DNA of 64,000 nucleotides, taken from assembly GCA_002083775.1 (NCBI GenBank), contig MTEI01000002.1, forward strand, positions 496,001 through 560,000, written 5' to 3'. Position numbers and translations under genes: made by a program. The notes under the pieces are model-generated. The model was given only the letters and a program-made list of their open reading frames with translations, made no database searches and was not told the origin of the DNA. This document shows positions 1-9,038 of the stretch, in pieces (the stretch's first letter is position 1; every line of letters starts with the position of its first letter). Source of the stretch: Rhodoferax ferrireducens. GTDB lineage: Bacteria; Pseudomonadota; Gammaproteobacteria; Burkholderiales; Burkholderiaceae_C.

Positions 1-1
1 C

Positions 2-394
2 GTTCAAGTCACCTTTGATCTGGCTGACCTGCAAGGTTATGCGTATTACACCGGTGCCCGCTTTGCGGTTTACGCGCAGGGTGCCCAAGGCGCGCTGGCC
101 CGTGGCGGGCGTTATGACCAGGTGGGCGCAGTGTTTGGCCGCAACCGCCCGGCAGCGGGTTTCAGTCTGGACCTGAAAACGCTGGTCAGCGCGGTCAACC
201 CGCGGCCACTGCAAGCGGCCATCCGCGCGCCTTGGCGCAACGAGCCGATGCTGGCCGCCGCCATTGCCTCACTGCGCTCGCGCGGCGAGGTGGTGGTGTG
301 TGTGTTGCCGGGCCATGAGAGTGAAGTTGATGAATTCCATTGCGACCGCGAGCTGATTGAAGCCGCCGGGCAATGGCTTGTGCAAGCCATCTGA
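2..394 (+). CDS. hisZ: ATP phosphoribosyltransferase regulatory subunit, 3' part
   Basis: The open frame enters from the left edge, so only the last 130 residues are present. HisZ is a catalytically dead class II aminoacyl-tRNA synthetase-like subunit that activates short-form HisG in the first step of histidine synthesis. The visible part carries the family's YAYYTGARF segment, then [20 protein letters not shown], the glycine-rich motif 3-like core where the substrate-binding pocket is built. It ends 20 bases before purA, the neighbour usually found next to hisZ in Comamonadaceae and Burkholderiales, so the two are probably co-transcribed. True HisS is less likely because of this context and the divergent C-terminal tail. 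Confidence 0.9.
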   Translation, partial: VQVTFDLADLQGYAYYTGARFAVYAQGAQGALARGGRYDQVGAVFGRNRPAAGFSLDLKTLVSAVNPRPLQAAIRAPWRNEPMLAAAIASLRSRGEVVVCVLPGHESEVDEFHCDRELIEAAGQWLVQAI

Positions 395-408
395 GTGAAA
401 CAAATTGA

Positions 409-1791
<1,383 letters not shown>

Positions 1792-1831
1792 TACGCAAAG
1801 CGGGCACTGCCGCAGCTTAGACTTTATATAA

Positions 1832-1880
1832 GAAATCGGCCTCTAGCCCTTATATCCATTGGGTAAGGAGCTACTTTTTC
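1832..1880. repeat. Dispersed CTAGCCCTTAT hairpin repeat, copy 1 (intergenic)
   Basis: Contains GGCCTCTAGCCCTTATA, a short spacer, then GGGTAAGGAGCTACTTTTT, the same layout as the other copies in this window: a left arm ending CCCTTA, a right arm starting TAAGG, then an AGCTA box and a T-rich tail. It sits in the leader of the phosphoribosyltransferase gene, just before its ribosome binding site. Confidence 0.75.
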
Positions 1881-1892
1881 AGGAGTAAATTC

Positions 1893-2417
1893 ATGTTGAC
1901 AGAAGACGGCAAACACCTGTATGTGAGCTACGACGAGTACAACAACCTGATCGAAAAACTTGCCATCAAGGTGTTTCAGTCGGGCTGGCAGTTTGACACC
2001 ATCCTGTGCCTGGCCCGTGGCGGCATGCGCCCGGGCGATGTGCTTTCAAGGGTGTTTGACAAGCCGCTGGCCATCATGTCCACCAGCTCCTACCGCTCGG
2101 AAGCCGGCACGGTGCAAGGGCAGCTGGATATTGCCCACTACATCACCACCCCCAAGGGCCAGATCGCTGGCAAGGTGCTGCTGGTGGACGACCTGGCGGA
2201 TTCTGGCCACACGCTGAATAAAGTCATTGAGCTGCTGAAAAACAATTACCAACCCATCACCGAGTTGCGCAGCGCGGTGATCTGGACCAAGGCTATCTCT
2301 ACCTTCACGCCCGACTACTGCGTGGACTACCTGCCCACCAACCCGTGGATCCACCAGCCCTTTGAGGGCTATGACAATATGCGCCCCGAACAGCTCATCC
2401 AAAAGTGGAGCGTTTGA
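1893..2417 (+). CDS. Phosphoribosyltransferase family protein
   Basis: A 174-residue type I phosphoribosyltransferase. The PRPP-binding loop is KVLLVDDLADSGHTL at about residues 92-106, with the two acidic residues and the small-residue turn that hold PRPP and Mg2+. CLARGGMRPGDVLSR near residue 40 is the usual PPi-loop region. A good AGGAG ribosome site lies 8 bases before the ATG. Proteins of this group next to purA are generally annotated as hypoxanthine/xanthine-type phosphoribosyltransferases. The base specificity cannot be read from the sequence, though purine salvage fits the context. Confidence 0.85.
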   Translation: MLTEDGKHLYVSYDEYNNLIEKLAIKVFQSGWQFDTILCLARGGMRPGDVLSRVFDKPLAIMSTSSYRSEAGTVQGQLDIAHYITTPKGQIAGKVLLVDDLADSGHTLNKVIELLKNNYQPITELRSAVIWTKAISTFTPDYCVDYLPTNPWIHQPFEGYDNMRPEQLIQKWSV

Positions 2418-2466
2418 TCGTAACGGGTTGATTCAAAAGGCTTATTGAATTTTTAGCGAGGGCGTC

Positions 2467-3672
2467 ATGCCGGTTTCCAGCACAGATCTGATTCACCACG
2501 GCTATGTGCCGCCCGCCGGTTTTGCCGCCCCTCAGCCGGGTGTTTTCAAAGCTTCCACGGTGTTTTTTCCCAGCGTGGCTGCCATGCGGCGCTTTGAGTG
2601 GAAGGACAAATCAGCCTACACCTACGGCCTGCACGGCACACCCACCACCTACACGCTGGAAGAGCGGCTGTGCACTCTGGAAGGCGGCAAACAGTGCCTG
2701 CTGGTGCCGAGTGGCCTGGCAGCGATTGCCACCGTGTCGCTGGCTTTGCTGCGCTCCCGCGACGAGGTGCTGATCCCCGACAACGTCTATGGCCCCAACA
2801 AAGCCCTGGCCGAAGGGGAATTGCGGCATTGGGGCATCAGCCATCAGTTCTACAACCCGCTCAACCCGCAAGACCTGGCGGCCAAAATCAGCCCCAAAAC
2901 CCGGCTGGTGTGGCTGGAGGCGGCCGGTTCGGTCACGCTGGAGTTTCCTGACCTGCTGGAGCAGGTCCGCATCTGCAGGGCAGCGGGCGTGCTCTGTGCC
3001 TTGGACAACACCTGGGGCGCAGGCCTGGCGTTTGCCCCGTTTGACCTGCAGCCCGGCGGCAGAACACCATTGGCGGTCGATATCTCCATCCACGCCCTGA
3101 CCAAATACCCCAATGGCGGTGGCGACGTGCTGATGGGCAGCGTCATCACCCGCGACGAAGCATTGCACATGCAGCTCAAGCTGTGCCACATGCGCATGGG
3201 GCTGGGTGTGGGTGCCAACGATGCGGAAGCGGTGCTGCGCGGCCTGCCGAGCCTGAAACTGCGATATGCCGCCCATGACGAAACCACCCGCGCCTTGGCC
3301 CAGTGGTGCCATACCCGGCCTGAATTTGCCCAGGTGCTGCACCCGGCGCTGGCCAACTCACCGGGGCACCGCCACTGGCAGGTGCTGTGTGAAGGCGGGC
3401 CGGGCAAGGCGGCAGGCCTGTTCAGTGTGATCTTCAAGTCCGACTACAGCCAGGCGCAGGTGGACGCCTTTTGTGATGCCTTGAAACTGTTCGAGATTGG
3501 CTACAGCTGGGGTGGTCCGGTCAGCCTGGTGATGCCGTACCAGCTGGCCAGCATGCGAGCGCACTGGCCCGATCATCTGGCGCAGGGCACCTTGGTGCGG
3601 TTTTCCATCGGCCTGGAAGCGGTGGAAGACCTGCGTGCCGACCTGGCGGCCGCATTGCATTTACTCAGCTGA
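2467..3672 (+). CDS. metC: Cystathionine beta-lyase / Cys-Met metabolism PLP enzyme
   Basis: A 401-residue fold-type I PLP enzyme of the Cys/Met metabolism family. Lys213 in SIHALTKYPNGGGD is the Schiff-base lysine. LDNTWGAGLAF carries the PLP-binding aspartate, and YTYGLHGTPTTYTLEERL is the conserved N-terminal substrate and dimer region. Expected reaction: beta-elimination of cystathionine to homocysteine, pyruvate and ammonia in the cytosol. The MetB, MetZ and MetC groups are hard to separate by eye. The closest pattern (GLHGTPTT) is the MetC-type lyase of proteobacteria. It starts 50 bases after the phosphoribosyltransferase gene, with a weak stem and T-run (about 2431-2454) between them. 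Confidence 0.87.
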   Translation: MPVSSTDLIHHGYVPPAGFAAPQPGVFKASTVFFPSVAAMRRFEWKDKSAYTYGLHGTPTTYTLEERLCTLEGGKQCLLVPSGLAAIATVSLALLRSRDEVLIPDNVYGPNKALAEGELRHWGISHQFYNPLNPQDLAAKISPKTRLVWLEAAGSVTLEFPDLLEQVRICRAAGVLCALDNTWGAGLAFAPFDLQPGGRTPLAVDISIHALTKYPNGGGDVLMGSVITRDEALHMQLKLCHMRMGLGVGANDAEAVLRGLPSLKLRYAAHDETTRALAQWCHTRPEFAQVLHPALANSPGHRHWQVLCEGGPGKAAGLFSVIFKSDYSQAQVDAFCDALKLFEIGYSWGGPVSLVMPYQLASMRAHWPDHLAQGTLVRFSIGLEAVEDLRADLAAALHLLS

Positions 3673-3713
3673 GGCCTGCAGTTAAAATGACGCTCTTAAC
3701 TTGAAAGACTACA

Positions 3714-3884
3714 TTGGCAACACCTAATTACGGCTACGAGAAGCGTCAGAAAGAACTGGCCAAAAAGAAGAAAAAAGAAGAAAAGCTGAAGGAAAAAGCC
3801 CAGCGCAAGGTGGGTGATCCAGCGCCTGACGACGATTCTGCCGAGCCCACCGCACCCACAGACGAGTCAGGACAACCGGTCTGA
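3714..3884 (+). CDS. Small lysine-rich hypothetical protein, TTG start
   Basis: A 56-residue open frame starting at TTG: residues 2-15 read ATPNYGYEKRQKEL, followed by a run of lysine and glutamate (AKKKKKEEKLKEKAQRK) and an acidic, proline-rich tail ending DESGQPV. There is no signal peptide or membrane segment. The composition suggests a charged alpha-helix with a disordered acidic tail. From memory, short proteins beginning with the NYGYEKRQKEL pattern recur in Comamonadaceae and other betaproteobacteria, which is why I call it coding. The start codon and the weak ribosome site (TTGAAAG about 10 bases upstream) are uncertain. It lies between metC and the convergent selU. No function can be assigned. 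Confidence 0.65.
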   Translation: MATPNYGYEKRQKELAKKKKKEEKLKEKAQRKVGDPAPDDDSAEPTAPTDESGQPV

Positions 3885-3910
3885 CCTGACGCCTGGTGTC
3901 AGCCTGGCAC

Positions 3911-4969
3911 TCAGGTCTTCTGCAGAATTTGAGTGCCTAAATCAGCCATAGCCCCCATAGAACGGTCTTCAGGTGCTATATTTATTGCATCTTTGAACAA
4001 GACAAAATTGCGCTGCATCGACGCCATGTAAGCCGGGTCGTAATGCTGGGTCAGCAGGTCTTGCACCACTTGCGGCAACTGCCCTGAACGCGCCAGGGCC
4101 ATCCAGCCTTCCACCACCATACGTCCCCGCAGTTCTTTGAGCACCGCCAGCCGGTCACACAAAAAGTCCACATCACGCACCAGGTGGTCGTAATCCTCCA
4201 TCAGCAGCGCCACCCGCTGGGTATCTGAGAGCTGCAGGTTCAGGCACGGACTTTGGCGCATAGCCTCCACCAGCGTCGTGGGCACCGACAGATTGCCCAC
4301 CTTCTTGCTCTCGCTCTCCACAAACACCGGCCTGGCCGGATCAAAACCGCGCAAGGTCTCCCAGGTCAGCATGTCAAAACGCTTTTGGCTGGGCTGCGCC
4401 ACGCCGGGAATCGCGCCCAGCACCGAGCTGCGGTGATTGGCCAGCGCTTCCAGGTCCAGCACCTGCGCGCCTTGGTCTGCCAGCGCCTGCAGCAAGCGGG
4501 TTTTGCCCGAACCCGTGGGGCCACACACCACCCGGAAGTGCAGGGTGGGCACGATGCGGTCGATGTCTTGCAGCATGGCAGCGCGAAACGCCTTGTAGCC
4601 ACCTTCCACCAGCGTCACCCGAAAGCCGATCTGGCTCAATATCAGGGAAAGTGCGCCGCTGCGCTGGCCACCCCGCCAGCAGTAGGCCAGTGGTTTCCAG
4701 TCTTTGGGTTGGTCGATCACCTCGCGCTCAATGTGCGCGGCAATGTTGCGCGCGGCAATGGCGGCGCCACGCTTGCGCGCCTCAAACGGGTTGACCTGTT
4801 TGTACAGGGTGCCGATCTGGATGCGCTCGGCATTGTTCAGCGTTGGCCAGTTCACCGCGCCGGGCAGGTGGTCATAGGCAAATTCGTCTTCGCTGCGGGC
4901 ATCAATCACAGCATCGAATTCGCCCAGCCGGTCGATCAACTCGGCAGCGGCTATCGGGGTCAGGCTCAT
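3911..4969 (-). CDS. selU: tRNA 2-selenouridine synthase
   Basis: SelU (MnmH/YbbB) converts 2-thiouridine at the wobble position of Lys, Glu and Gln tRNAs to geranyl- and then 2-selenouridine, using selenophosphate. The 352 residues fit the family. An N-terminal rhodanese domain (about 1-135) holds the catalytic Cys97 in YCWRGGQRSG. A P-loop GPTGSGKT (150-157) starts the C-terminal domain. The chosen ATG overlaps the tesA stop as ATGA, so the two genes are translationally coupled. A longer in-frame extension upstream lies inside tesA and has no family similarity. The last 30 residues overlap a degenerate copy of the dispersed repeat. Presence of SelU implies a selenophosphate synthetase (SelD) elsewhere in the genome. 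Confidence 0.93.
   Translation of the reverse strand: MSLTPIAAAELIDRLGEFDAVIDARSEDEFAYDHLPGAVNWPTLNNAERIQIGTLYKQVNPFEARKRGAAIAARNIAAHIEREVIDQPKDWKPLAYCWRGGQRSGALSLILSQIGFRVTLVEGGYKAFRAAMLQDIDRIVPTLHFRVVCGPTGSGKTRLLQALADQGAQVLDLEALANHRSSVLGAIPGVAQPSQKRFDMLTWETLRGFDPARPVFVESESKKVGNLSVPTTLVEAMRQSPCLNLQLSDTQRVALLMEDYDHLVRDVDFLCDRLAVLKELRGRMVVEGWMALARSGQLPQVVQDLLTQHYDPAYMASMQRNFVLFKDAINIAPEDRSMGAMADLGTQILQKT
3947..3998. repeat. Degenerate copy of the dispersed hairpin repeat inside selU
   Basis: CCATAGCCCCCATAG, a spacer, then GGTGCTATATTTATTG follows the layout of the repeat, but the arms have drifted. It encodes AINIAPEDRSMGAM near the SelU C-terminus, which resembles the peptides encoded by the same-orientation copies in ldcA (DIATNPEDIRAEG) and the HIBYL-CoA hydrolase gene (SIAVSPEGIRARG). 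Confidence 0.45.
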
Positions 4970-5649
4970 CGCAGCACTTTCTTCAATTCCGGCCAGATGT
5001 TGCCCAGAATGACCGGGTGAGCGGCCTCCAGTGGGTGAATGCGGTCGGCCTGGAACCACTTCAGGCTATCGGGCACATCAGCCACGCCTTTGAGCATGAA
5101 CGGAACCAGGCCCGTTTTTTGCGCCTGGGCGACCTCCGTGTAGATCCGGGCAAAGCGCTCGGTGTAATCCCGTCCGTAATTGGGCGGCACCTGCATGCCC
5201 ACCAGCAGCACTTTGGCCCCGGTTTTTTGTGAGGCTTGTGCCATGGCGCTCAGGTTGTCCTGGGTCAACCGCAGTGGCAGGCCTTGCAGTGCGTCATTGG
5301 CACCGAGTTCGATCACCACCAGGGCAGGGTGGTGGTTTGCCAGCAGCGCGGGTAGCCGGGCGCGCCCACCTGTGGTGGTGTCGCCGCTGATGCTGGCATT
5401 GACCACCTTGGCGGATATCTTTTCAGCAGCCAGTTTTTGCTCCAGCAGTGCCACCCAGCCGCTGCCGCGTTTGAGGCCATATTCGGCGCTCAACGAGTCG
5501 CCCAGTACCAAAATGGTTGTGTTGCGTATCGGAATGTTCATGCTTCCAGGCTGTGCTGCAGCGGCGCTAATCCCTGCCAGAGCCAGCATTGTTGCCAACG
5601 CGATACAGTGACGGCGATTCACATTGTTCAAGTTCAAAAAAGGTCCCAT
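4966..5649 (-). CDS. tesA: Arylesterase / lysophospholipase L1, SGNH hydrolase
   Basis: A periplasmic GDSL-type esterase/thioesterase, 227 residues from the ATG used here. A signal peptide is visible: NRRH, then a hydrophobic stretch CIALATMLALAGISAAAAQ. The SGNH blocks are present: GDSLSAEYG with nucleophile Ser52, a glycine (SGDTTTGG), GAND with the asparagine, and DRIHP with the catalytic Asp and His. The start is uncertain: no good ribosome site precedes the ATG at 5649, and GTG or TTG codons just downstream would also keep the signal peptide. Its ATG shares two bases with the ATG of the divergent ATPase gene, the usual tesA-ybbA arrangement. Confidence 0.9.
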   Translation of the reverse strand: MGPFLNLNNVNRRHCIALATMLALAGISAAAAQPGSMNIPIRNTTILVLGDSLSAEYGLKRGSGWVALLEQKLAAEKISAKVVNASISGDTTTGGRARLPALLANHHPALVVIELGANDALQGLPLRLTQDNLSAMAQASQKTGAKVLLVGMQVPPNYGRDYTERFARIYTEVAQAQKTGLVPFMLKGVADVPDSLKWFQADRIHPLEAAHPVILGNIWPELKKVLR

Positions 5650-6331
5650 GTCAGATTGCATTATTTCGGTCGAACACGTTTTCAAGTCTGTCACCGACTC
5701 GACCGGCACGCTCGACATTCTGCGTGATATTGATTTCCAGTTGAACCAGCGGGAAACAGTGGCCATTGTCGGTGCATCCGGCTCGGGCAAAAGCACGTTG
5801 TTGTCGATCATCGCCGGGCTGGATGTGCCCAGCCGGGGCACGGTCAAATTGGCGGGGCAGGACATGTTTGCCATGACCGAAGACCAGCGCGCCGCCTTGC
5901 GGGCGCAGAAGGTCGGTTTTGTGTTCCAGAGCTTCCAGCTGTTGGGCAATTTGACGGCGCTGGAAAATGTGATGCTGCCGCTGGAGTTGGCCAACCGGCG
6001 CGACGCACGTCACGCCGCCACCGAGTTGCTGGCCCGCGTCGGCCTGTCACAACGGCTCGGGCATTACCCCAAGGTGCTCTCTGGCGGCGAGCAACAGCGC
6101 GTGGCGCTGGCCCGCGCCTTTGTGGTAAAGCCCGCCGTGCTGCTGGCGGACGAACCGACCGGCAGTCTGGACTTTGCCACCGGCGATACGGTGATGGAAC
6201 TGATGCTGGACCTGAACCGCGAGCTGGGCACCACGCTGGTGCTGGTCACGCACGACAAAGCGCTGGCGGCGCGCTGCCAGCGTGTCATCACCATCGAGGC
6301 AGGTCGGGTGCATGCCGAGGTTGAGAATTAA
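5648..6331 (+). CDS. ybbA: ABC transporter ATP-binding protein, LolD/YbbA type
   Basis: A 227-residue ATPase of the MacB/LolD/FtsE group. Walker A GASGSGKST is at residues 43-51, followed by the Q-loop FVFQSFQLL, signature LSGGEQQR, Walker B VLLADEPTGSLD and the switch histidine in LVTHDKA. AAAAGG five bases before the ATG decides the start. In E. coli the partner permease YbbP is the next gene. Here the next gene is ygfZ on the opposite strand, so the permease must be encoded elsewhere or is missing. Substrate unknown; lipoprotein or lipid handling is the family expectation. Confidence 0.92.
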   Translation: MSDCIISVEHVFKSVTDSTGTLDILRDIDFQLNQRETVAIVGASGSGKSTLLSIIAGLDVPSRGTVKLAGQDMFAMTEDQRAALRAQKVGFVFQSFQLLGNLTALENVMLPLELANRRDARHAATELLARVGLSQRLGHYPKVLSGGEQQRVALARAFVVKPAVLLADEPTGSLDFATGDTVMELMLDLNRELGTTLVLVTHDKALAARCQRVITIEAGRVHAEVEN

Positions 6332-6339
6332 GTATCTTT

Positions 6340-6393
6340 TAGACCTCTAGCCCTTATTGGTAAAGGGCTGGTAGCTATATTTTTAATATCAAT
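6340..6393. repeat. Dispersed hairpin repeat, copy 2 (intergenic)
   Basis: GACCTCTAGCCCTTATTGG followed by TAAAGGGCTGGTAGCTATAT gives a near-perfect AGCCCTT/AAGGGCT stem with a short loop and an A/T tail. It lies between convergent ybbA and ygfZ, where it could also act as a terminator. Confidence 0.85.
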
Positions 6394-6404
6394 TTCGAAG
6401 TCAG

Positions 6405-7334
6405 TCAGATGTCTTCCAGCAAACGGTAGGGTGGCGGTGCCAGCGTCAACACAGGCCCGTCCACACTGCCCAGCCGCACACCACCGGCTTCAAACGCATT
6501 GATCTGCATCGACACAATGGCCTCAAAACCACCGGCTGGTGCCGCCGCCGCTTGCGCCACGGTGCCGCAGGGCTGGCCATTGTCAGCGGGTAAAAACACC
6601 TCGTCACCGGCTTGCATCGGTGCCTCGGCATGCGCCAAGTAGGCGCGGCGCTTCAAAGTGCCGCGAAACTGGCTGCGCGCCACCACCTCCTGGCCGGGGT
6701 AGCAGCCTTTTTTGAAGTTCACACCGCCCACCGATTCGTAATTGACCATCTGCGGCACAAACGCCTCGAAGATCGGCTGCGTCACGGTGACGATGCCGCT
6801 GCGCACCTCGCTCCAGGCCCACAACGCGGGCGACAGGGCTGCGCCTGCCGGTGCGGCGCGGCCAGCAGGTGCCACCCAAAGTGCACGTGGCAAGCCATCT
6901 GCCGGGTACATGTTGATCAAAGAAACTTCATCAAAATCGGTCTTGGCCCATGTTTTGACTGGGTAGTCAGCTATTGATGCTGTAGCGCTTTGCAGGGCCG
7001 CACCCGCCAGCCCGTAAAGGGCAAAGTCGGCACTGCCGTCGCTCAATTTGACCTTGCTGCGCAGCACAAACATAGACAGGCGCTTGAGCGTGGCCGCCAG
7101 AATGTCGCGGCTGCACACCAGCAGGATGTCGTCCGAGCGGCGTTTGAAGCCAATAAAGCTGGCCTGCAAGCGCCCTTTGGCGTTGCAAAAACCAGCCAGC
7201 CGGGCCTCGGTGGCTTGCAGCAGCACAAAGTCCTGGGTGAACTGGTTATGCAGGAATTTGGCAGCGTCTTCGCCCTGCGCACGAATCAGCCCTAAATGTG
7301 TCAGCGGGGCTACGCCGTGAAGTTGGTTTTGCAT
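6405..7334 (-). CDS. ygfZ: Folate-binding protein YgfZ, Fe-S cluster maintenance
   Basis: YgfZ/IBA57 is a glycine-cleavage T-protein-like, tetrahydrofolate-dependent protein that supports assembly or repair of certain Fe-S enzymes. The family signature K-G-C-Y-x-G-Q-E is intact as KGCYPGQEVVARSQFRG near residue 220, with the key cysteine. The N-terminal GLIRAQGEDAAKFLHNQFTQD block is also typical. I use the ATG at 7334 (309 residues) because homologues begin close to the GVAPLTHLG segment; an ATG three codons upstream (7343) is equally possible. It is divergent from mltG with a 47-base gap. Residues 114-127 may derive from an old copy of the dispersed repeat. Confidence 0.92.
   Translation of the reverse strand: MQNQLHGVAPLTHLGLIRAQGEDAAKFLHNQFTQDFVLLQATEARLAGFCNAKGRLQASFIGFKRRSDDILLVCSRDILAATLKRLSMFVLRSKVKLSDGSADFALYGLAGAALQSATASIADYPVKTWAKTDFDEVSLINMYPADGLPRALWVAPAGRAAPAGAALSPALWAWSEVRSGIVTVTQPIFEAFVPQMVNYESVGGVNFKKGCYPGQEVVARSQFRGTLKRRAYLAHAEAPMQAGDEVFLPADNGQPCGTVAQAAAAPAGGFEAIVSMQINAFEAGGVRLGSVDGPVLTLAPPPYRLLEDI
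6955..6995. repeat. Possible old copy of the dispersed repeat inside ygfZ
   Basis: GGTAGTCAGCTATTGATGC followed by TGTAGCGCTTTGCAGGG keeps the AGCTAT box and one CGCTT arm. It has drifted so far that the assignment is tentative. It encodes SATASIADYPVKTW in YgfZ. Confidence 0.3.
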
Positions 7335-7381
7335 GCCGCGCATTATGATGCGGTGTTCATTTTGGGGAAGGCAGGAGGGTT

Positions 7382-8365
7382 GTGCGGCGTCTCATTGGTC
7401 TCGTTTTTATTCTTGTCCTGGCAGCGGGCGGCGCGGGGTTCTGGTGGGTCAACCAGCCTCTGGCCTTGCGCACGCCGGTGGTTGACTTGGCTATTGAGCC
7501 CGGCACCAGCGCGCGCGGTGTAGCGCAAGACGCGGTCGATGCCGGGGTGCAGACCTCGACGCAACTGCTCTACTGGTGGTTTCGCGTCTCGGGCGAGTCG
7601 CGCCAGATCAAGGCCGGCAGCTACGAATTGCAGGGCGAAGTCACCCCGCGCAGCTTGCTCGCCAAATTGGTGCGCGGCGAAGAAGCCCTACGCGCTGTCA
7701 CTCTGGTGGAGGGGCTGACCTTCAAACAGTTCCGCCAATCGCTCTTGAAAGCAGAGCAGCTCACCCCCGATACACAAGGGCTGGCGCCTGATTTGATCAT
7801 GCAAAAGCTGGGCCTGCCTGGCGTGGCGCCAGAAGGCCGTTTCTACCCCGACACCTACACCTACACCAAAGGCAGTAGCGACTTGGGCGTCTTGCAACGC
7901 GCCCAACACGCCATGCAGCGCCATCTGGACGCCGCCTGGCAACTCCGCCCGGCCGATTCACCCCTGAAAACCCCCGACGAGCTGCTGATCCTGGCCAGCA
8001 TCATTGAAAAAGAAACCGGCCAGGCCAGCGACCGGCCGATGATTGCCTCGGTGTTCACCAACCGGCTGCGCATTGGCATGATGTTGCAGACCGACCCCAC
8101 GGTGATTTACGGCATGGGCGACAAGTTTGACGGCAACCTGCGCCGCCGTGACTTGCAGACCGACACCCCTTGGAACACCTACACACGTGGCGGCCTGCCG
8201 CCCACGCCGATCGCCATGCCCGGCAAGGCGGCGTTGCTGGCCGCCGCCCAACCCGCCAAGAGCAAAGCGCTGTATTTTGTGGCGCGTGGTGATGGCAGCA
8301 GCCAGTTCAGCGATTCGCTTGAGGCACATAATCGGGCTGTAGCCCAATACCAGCTTGGGCGATGA
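7382..8365 (+). CDS. mltG: Endolytic murein transglycosylase MltG
   Basis: A membrane-anchored lytic transglycosylase that cleaves nascent peptidoglycan strands and is thought to terminate their elongation. The 327 residues begin with GTG after a strong AGGAGG. One N-terminal membrane helix (LIGLVFILVLAAGGAGFWW) is followed by a LysM-like region and the YceG domain. The catalytic glutamate is Glu209 in ASIIEKETG, and the conserved QTDPTVIYG, WNTYTRGGLPPTPIAMPG and YFVARGDGS blocks all follow. It heads an operon with tmk and holB, the same order as in E. coli (yceG-tmk-holB). Confidence 0.95.
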   Translation: MRRLIGLVFILVLAAGGAGFWWVNQPLALRTPVVDLAIEPGTSARGVAQDAVDAGVQTSTQLLYWWFRVSGESRQIKAGSYELQGEVTPRSLLAKLVRGEEALRAVTLVEGLTFKQFRQSLLKAEQLTPDTQGLAPDLIMQKLGLPGVAPEGRFYPDTYTYTKGSSDLGVLQRAQHAMQRHLDAAWQLRPADSPLKTPDELLILASIIEKETGQASDRPMIASVFTNRLRIGMMLQTDPTVIYGMGDKFDGNLRRRDLQTDTPWNTYTRGGLPPTPIAMPGKAALLAAAQPAKSKALYFVARGDGSSQFSDSLEAHNRAVAQYQLGR

Positions 8366-8390
8366 GCTCGTTTTTATATAGCATTGATTC

Positions 8391-9038
8391 ATGACACAGC
8401 GCGGACTTTTCATTAGTTTTGAAGGCATTGACGGGGCTGGCAAATCCACCCACCTGGCCGCATTGGCGCGTGCCTTTGAAGCGCAGGGCAGGGTGGTCAC
8501 GCTCACCCGCGAGCCCGGTGGCACGCCGCTAGCCGAAAAGCTGCGCACCATCATCCTGAGCGATGCCATGGACGCCCTGACCGAGGCCATGCTGGTGTTT
8601 GCCGCCCGGCGCGATCACCTGCAGCAACTGATTGAGCCCGCCCTGGCCCGCAGCGAGGTGGTCATCAGCGACCGCTTCACCGACGCCACCTTTGCCTACC
8701 AGGGCGGCGGCCGTGGTTATGACTGGCAGACGCTCCTGTATCTGGAGCAACTGGTCCAGACCACACAAGGGCTAGAGGGTGATTTTGTTCGTGAACCTGA
8801 TCTGACCTTGTGGTTTGAACTTGACCCCGAGATTGCCGCCCAGCGGCTGGCAGGGGCACGTGTGCCGGACAAGTTTGAGTCGCAAAGCGCCGCTTTTTTT
8901 GGCCGCGTCAGCCAGGGCTACGCGCAACGCCTGCAGGCCGACCCGGGCCGTTTCGCCCGCATTGCCGCTGACCACCCGCGTGAAATCGTCTGGCACGACG
9001 TGCTGCAAGCGGTGCAGCAAAAAGGCTGGTTGGCATGA
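8391..9038 (+). CDS. tmk: Thymidylate kinase
   Basis: Phosphorylates dTMP to dTDP with ATP. 215 residues. The P-loop [11 protein letters not shown] lies at about residues 8-18, [14 protein letters not shown] is the dTMP-binding segment with the catalytic arginine, and [17 protein letters not shown] is the conserved DR motif and lid-adjacent region. The stop overlaps the holB start as ATGA, so translation is coupled. Confidence 0.97.
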   Translation: MTQRGLFISFEGIDGAGKSTHLAALARAFEAQGRVVTLTREPGGTPLAEKLRTIILSDAMDALTEAMLVFAARRDHLQQLIEPALARSEVVISDRFTDATFAYQGGGRGYDWQTLLYLEQLVQTTQGLEGDFVREPDLTLWFELDPEIAAQRLAGARVPDKFESQSAAFFGRVSQGYAQRLQADPGRFARIAADHPREIVWHDVLQAVQQKGWLA

